A stretch of 64,000 bases of DNA, taken from assembly GCA_013400155.1 (NCBI GenBank), contig VXBM01000275.1, positions 746,671 through 810,670 of the forward strand, in the 5' to 3' direction. The stretch comes from Helopsaltes ochotensis. Taxonomy: Eukaryota; Chordata; Aves; Passeriformes; Locustellidae. Each line of letters starts with the position of its first letter. Position 1 is the first letter of the stretch. Below, piece after piece: positions 59,027-64,000 of the stretch. Both the position numbers and the translations under genes were made by a program. The notes under the pieces are model-generated. The model saw nothing but the letters and a program-made list of their open reading frames with translations. It was not told the DNA's origin and searched no databases.

Positions 59027-60229
59027 GTGAGCAGGGGGACACAGCCCTCACACAGAGCCCTCCTGTCCTTCCGTACGTGCCCAGCTGCCATTCCCTGCTG
59101 GAATGGGAGCCGCGGCAGGACTTAGGCACTTACTACCTTTTCAGTACTAATAGCGCTGTGCTGCACTGTGCTCTGTGTCCAGCATCAGCCAAAACAGGAC
59201 CATTGTTACAATCTCACACGCACACATACACGCATAGAGCTCAGTCCACTGACAGCCAAACAAGGCAGAAAAGGCTTTTTCTATTCTTTTTCCCATTTTT
59301 GCCTCTGCAGGCCAGGTCACAATGTTCTCATTCAGTTTCCTTTGATCTTAAACAACCAAAAATTTTCTTTGACCTCAGCAGGAATCTGCCTGGGTGAAAA
59401 ATGCCACAAATTTCCATGGAAGTTATTCTAGCTTGGTTCTGATGTAACTAAGTGGTCTCTGGTGAAACAGGATGGGTTCAGGACCAAGTTGTTCCTTTTA
59501 TTTCCTACTGTTCATTTTGAATGTGATGCTGGTGTTGCCTTCCAGCCCAGCGAGGCTTTGGGTGGCACAGCCAAAGGTGCAGCAGTGACAATGAGAGGAC
59601 AAAAGCAGCCTGTTGCCCTGGCCAAACTGCCAGGCTCCCAGCTAGTGTTGGTTTCTAAGGTTACTGGAATTGCCTGAGTCTAAAAGAATGTCTTTGTAGC
59701 TCTTTTATAAATCCTTTGTGATGCCCACAGAACAGGGAGGGGGGGCAGGGAAGAGGTGAAGAAAAGCAGGGAGGGAGGTGGACAGTTCAAATCTGTCACA
59801 TCCTGCTAAGTCAGGGAGCAGAGAGGGTTGAGACTGCCCTTCTGTATGTGTGGTCACTAAAAGGGGTGAAAAATTTTGGGTTTGGTGTCTAAGGCAGAAA
59901 GAATTTTCCAGATCTTTATTATTTTGATTCACGCTCTCTTGCTGCCCCCTCCCAACCAGTGTCCAGTTGAATGAACTGTGTTCCTGCTGGGACAGGACTG
60001 TAAGAAATATACAAAGCACTGAATCTGGGATTCCAGATGTATGGTTATCTTTTAAGGGTTCTGCATCCATTTCATGCAGCTCTGTAGCACTTGTATTAGC
60101 TGGACAGCAGAATTGCAACACCCTGTGGGTCATTAAAATAATTTCTGAGTAGGCATGCTGGAACAGGCTGTGAGCTGGGGGAGTGGAAATAGCTGGGCTA
60201 ATAAACTAAGTGCTCTGCTCTTGCAGTGA

Positions 60230-60245
60230 TTTTTTTTTTTTTTTT
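60230..60245. repeat. Poly-T run
   Basis: Sixteen consecutive T bases following TTGCAGTGA. Confidence 0.9.
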
Positions 60246-60624
60246 GGTCCTGTTATTTCACTGCTCAGAAAATAGGTGTGCAGCCACTGTTGGTGCTGGG
60301 CACTGACATCAGCACAGTGCTGAGAGCTGTCTGGGATGAGTTACCTCTCAGAAGTGTCTCAGGTATAGTGGGATCATTCCTGCTGTTGTCTGGATTTCAT
60401 ACAGCATGTTGAACTGCATTTCAGCTGAAAGCTTTCAAAATGGAGATCACTGACAGAAGGAGCTTTAATAGGTTAGGTATTACAAAATCTAGAGTGGTGT
60501 CCCGCTTCATGCACACTGCCTGTGACAGGATGGGGAGGAGTCTCTGCAGACAGGGTTGAGCAGGTCACACTGTGAAAATGGGGACCCTTGAGTGGGTCTG
60601 GCACTGTGCTACTGGGAACAGCTT

Positions 60625-60700
60625 CCCATCTCTCAGATATGTTAGCTCGCTGTAAAATGGAAATAGCCATGCTGGGTTTTCTTCTTAAGGCTTCCAGAAA
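60625..60700 (+). repeat. Possible MIR-like SINE fragment
   Basis: CCCATCTC followed by GCTGTAAAATGGAAATAG resembles the MIR phrase CCCATCTGTAAAATGGGAATAA with an insertion. The match is short and decayed. Confidence 0.35.
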
Positions 60701-61439
60701 ATGGTGCAGAGAGAAGGAAAACTGCACAAGCGTCACAGTGTGTTCACATGGCACATAGCCCTCTTCTTGTGCCTTTTAGGCTCTGAAACTAGTTGGAGAG
60801 GTTGCCAAGTACCTGTGGAGCCTTAGAAGAGTTGCCTCAGAGCCCTGCCCTGGGCACCTCGGAGAGCTGAACAGAACAGCGGGTCTGGCTCAGGAGGAGG
60901 TGCAGTGGAGGGCTCTCTGTGCTTGCTGCTTGTCAGGGACAAATCAGGAGAGAGGCCTGAGTTCAACGGGTTTTTGCTTTCTAAAGTGAATCTGATTCCC
61001 TCTGCATTTCTAGTGCTGCTGGAGGGATTTTCAAGACTGCTAATCTGTGACATAACACCGTTGAAAAGTAGCCTAATAGCAGGAGTTCTTTAGCTCAGCG
61101 GTGAGAGGAACAATGCTCTGTTTCTCTGTCACCCCTCCCCTCGCTCCCCCCAGTCCTCTCCCAAATAAAGCTGCCATGCAGGGAAGCACAGAAGCTCCCA
61201 GGCTCTCCTGTCAGAAATAGAGCAGCAGCTCCAATTTAGAGTATCTGCTGACTCCTCTACTCCTGAGTGAAGACTATTTTTGCTCAGTGACTTGCTCTAG
61301 ACATTATGAAGCTCGAAAGCTCTGGTGATTATAATTGCCGGGCTCCTTTATTTCTTTGAAAACCTATATTTAACAGGAGAATAATGACTGCTTGTAAAAT
61401 CCTTTAGTTCTGGAAGAGATTATAGCAGTAACAATGCAG

Positions 61440-61550
61440 TGTTTATGGCGCTGGGCGACAGCTAAAGCTGCCGAGGGCGCGGACAGCGGCGAGCCGGTGA
61501 CGCTGCGCCGGGTGCGAGGGCTGGGCTGTGCCCACCTCGAGGGCCTGCAG
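61440..61550 (+). CDS. Candidate GC-rich exon, possibly KSR1
   Basis: An abrupt GC/CpG-rich block ends at a good donor, CTGCAG|GTAGGT (61551). In the frame starting at 61440, the last 30 codons have 25 GC third positions, 26 GC first positions and only 17 GC second positions. That ordering is typical of coding DNA. The reading ends VTLRRVRGLGCAHLEGLQ. Set against the KSR1 segment that runs from LRRWGAS to LRKVTGLG, it aligns without gaps over 28 residues. About nine are identical, but I made the alignment by eye and from memory. The acceptor is weak (candidate AGs at 61425, 61428 and 61439), and the residues that should come before are not found. It may instead be a CpG-rich regulatory block. 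Confidence 0.35.
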
Positions 61551-64000
61551 GTAGGTGGGCACTGCCAGCCCCCAGGCTGGGATCCTGTTTGCTCGCTGGG
61601 AATGCACAGTTCTGAGGGGTCAGGAAACTTGGAACCCCCACCCCAACCTGTGCTATTTCTGTGGCTTTGTTACTGTTCCTCTAATCGGTTGCCAGACAGA
61701 TTTTTATCATAGAAATTGGTAGCAGGCTCTGCTTTGGAGCTGGGCTAGTGTGGTGCTGTAACTTGCTTTTTAAGTATTTTTCTCGGGAATGCTGGAGTCC
61801 TTGTTTTTGCTTAGGCGTTCTAGAGATCGATTAATTCTGGAGACTGATAGTACGTGTAGTTTGATATCAAAAATTATGTATAAATGGTTAAATATGGTGT
61901 ATTGAAAGTGAGCAAAGAGGTACTTGAACTGAGACCTAGAAAAGACAGGGCAAGGAGCCTTGCAGACAGAAGGTGTGTTCATGCTCTATACTCATCTTGA
62001 GTGGGTAAAAGCTGCTCTGAAAATGGTCCTAGAAAAATACATTGATGTGGATTGTTCTGCTTGCCTTGGGAGTTGGAGTCAGGAATTGGGAGGGGAGTGG
62101 GAGGGAAGGAAGATAAGAACAGAGTGCTGTCTCTACTCTTGAGCTGATGAAAGAAGTCTCTTGCAGAGCTATTTACTGGGTTCTGAGCTTGGAGCATGTC
62201 TACCAAATAGAAGAGACTAAAAAAATTCTGTTGGCTTATTTTCTTCAGCACAGCAAGCGATTTTCTCTGCCTTTGTCCTTGTGCTTCCCAGAAACATAAC
62301 TATTGTATTTGTCCCACATGTAACTTGTCACTGTCTTAAAAACTAACTTAAGAACAGAGTCATCTCCTTATCCTCCTCTGAAGCATGTCTGGGCCAGCCT
62401 GGGTTGCTGTGGAGCAGGGGTGACAGTCAGTCAAGCTTGGAAAGCTGTTTTTAGAGTGGGGAACTGTCAGGCACAGGGAGGGGCACATCCTGCCCCGGGG
62501 CTCTGCTGGCCACGAGCAGGGCTTTGCCACCAGGGAGACTGGGAGCAGGTGGAACAGGGCTGTGGTGGGGGCTGCTTTGTGGCTGTTCCTTTTGGGAACA
62601 GATTTGAGCTCCAGTTGTACCCTTGTACCCTTTTCTGGGGTACCTCCTGCCTGCCTGTGAAGCCCATCCCCAGTCAGCATTGATGCCAAAGACCTGCAGA
62701 GCGGAGCAAGGCAGGGGCAGTGCTGGGCACAGGGGGAGCAGAGCAGGAAGGGCTCATGCCTTGAGCAGGAATTGTCTGCCAAGAGCCTGGTACTGCCCTG
62801 TGGAAATGCTCCTGTCAGGGGTAAGCCACGGGCCTGGGGCTGCTGCTGTGAGCCCGTGGCAGAGGGCTCTGCTTGCACGGCGTGGCCCAGCTTGTAGCAG
62901 ATCTGTCATGGGAGGAGTTGGGAGGGGTTTTTGTGAGTGCATCCTTTGCATGGGGGATAGAAGAGGCAGATCTGCCTACGCCTATCAGGTTTCCACAGCT
63001 GTATCCTCTCATCTTTTTCTGTCACTGTATCTGGATGAACAGGCCATGAGGACCGTGGCTGTTTGCTGGGGATTTCCATGGGTCTGGCAGCAGGAGTTCT
63101 GGCTGGCCCGCCAGATAGCAGAGATCCTGGATGTGCTAATTGTGTGTATGCAAATTAACTCTGTCCTGCAGGCTTCCTTGAGCTAAAATTCCTTCACTGT
63201 TCCAGCTGAAGGCCCCTCCCCAGTGTAAACAGCTCTTGGAAAATAGTCTCTATCACTGCCAGGGCTCCCCTTCCCTGCTGGGGCTCCAAGTGCCCCTTGC
63301 AGCCTTGGGCACTGTGAACCCTTCATGGTTTGAGATCAGCCTGATCTGCAACTGCTACACCTGTCTGCCACAGGAGGGTAGTGACAGCAGCTCTCCTGTC
63401 CCCAGAGAGCCAGCTGGACAGAATGCCCTGAGCCTGTCAGCTCCTCTCCAGCCTCTGCTGCGAGGTGGAACAGGGAGGAGGGTGATGTTAGGTGAAACCA
63501 TGGCCTGTTTATGCTCACAGCTTAATGCAAGCTGGAAATTTCAAGTGAGAGGCTTTCCAGAATGCCCATAAAATCTCCAGGAATTTAATAATACAGCAAT
63601 TTTTCAGTACCTTCATTGCTGGGCACCAGAAAAACAGTGCAAAATAACAACTAGCAGGCACAAGATGTTCTTAAGAGCATCTTTATATGCTTTGCTTAGA
63701 GCTATCAGTGGGAATTTAAGCACCTTATGTAATGGGCTTTCTCTTCTAGCATCTGCTGCTTCACGGGAGGATGATTGGAGAGGGAATGTATTGATTTAAG
63801 AGGAGGCATTTGGGGCTTTGACAACTGTCCAGCTTTACAGGAAGAGCTGTGGCTACTGGGTCGAGGAGCAGGTCAGGCTGATTTTGCAGAGTGCCTGCAG
63901 CAGCATTGGCTATGTAGGCTTATCTGCAGGGTGGAATCTTTACCAAAAATAACCCCTCCACTGTGGTAGATACCAGCATTTTTGCCATGTTTCAGGGATT
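61551..64000 (+). other. Probable KSR1 intron, no exon recognised
   Basis: No exon of KSR1 or another gene is recognised from 61551 to the right edge. The GC-richer segment at 62360-62900 has overlapping open frames on both strands without protein-like character. The open frame at 62623-63186 contains no domain I know. Confidence 0.6.

Larger units (their letters stand above)
59027..61439 (+). other. KSR1 intron after the CA1 exon
   Basis: Donor GTGAGC at 59027. A T-run sits at 60230-60245 and a MIR-like stretch at about 60625-60700. I looked for the next expected CA1 residues (an EIP-LTLDALLEM-type stretch) and did not find them here. The acceptor closing this intron is uncertain. Confidence 0.6.

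Noticed and set aside
59540..59677. Possible exon after TTCCAG at 59545
   Set aside because: The reading has no similarity to KSR1 CA1, third-position composition is unlike the neighbouring real exon, and no convincing donor closes it.
1..64000. tRNA, rRNA, CRISPR, phage, operon or retroviral content
   Set aside because: None seen. The sequence shows vertebrate split genes and no prokaryotic organisation or recognisable proviral genes.

Overview
This window looks like vertebrate genomic DNA, most likely from a bird. Two genes recognised from translated exons are WSB1 (WD repeat and SOCS box protein 1) and, about 50 kb downstream on the same strand, one exon of KSR1 (kinase suppressor of Ras 1). 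WSB1 and KSR1 are neighbours in the same orientation in mammals, so the order fits conserved amniote synteny. The bird assignment is an inference. It rests on a compact WSB1 (exons 2-9 plus 3'UTR within about 8 kb), few recognisable interspersed repeats, very GC-rich exons, and a GC-rich stretch lost to an assembly gap.

Layout. Positions 1-282 are the GC/CpG-rich end of WSB1 intron 1; the first coding exon is upstream of the window. WSB1 exons 2-9 occupy 283-7034, with a 3'UTR ending near 8000 at an AUUAAA signal. All eight exons join in one reading frame and give 407 residues, ending in a SOCS box. One intron (6388-6874) has a GC donor, and intron 7 carries a 43-bp G-rich minisatellite next to its donor.

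From 8000 to 31000 I recognise no gene. The stretch holds three orphan CpG-rich islets (near 12.3-12.7, 17.9-18.3 and 22.2-22.5 kb), two blocks that look like conserved regulatory DNA (near 21.9-22.5 and 26.8-27.4 kb), and faint traces of ancient SINE-like repeats. A GC-rich region at 31001-32340 contains a 38-bp G-rich minisatellite and a 761-base run of N. It is the best candidate for a hidden CpG-island promoter, perhaps with the first exon of KSR1. From 32400 to 58885 nothing coding is recognised; this would be KSR1 intron 1 if that idea is right.

The KSR1 exon at 58886-59026 encodes part of the CA1 region. A second GC-rich, exon-like block at 61440-61550 may be another KSR1 exon, but the match is weak. 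The rest of KSR1 would lie beyond the right edge.

No prokaryotic features, CRISPR arrays, intact transposons or RNA genes were found. The most unusual observations are the exon-by-exon swing in third-position GC within WSB1, the GC-AG intron, the two G-quadruplex-prone minisatellites, and the divergent KSR1 CA1 exon. I did not find a previously undescribed system.
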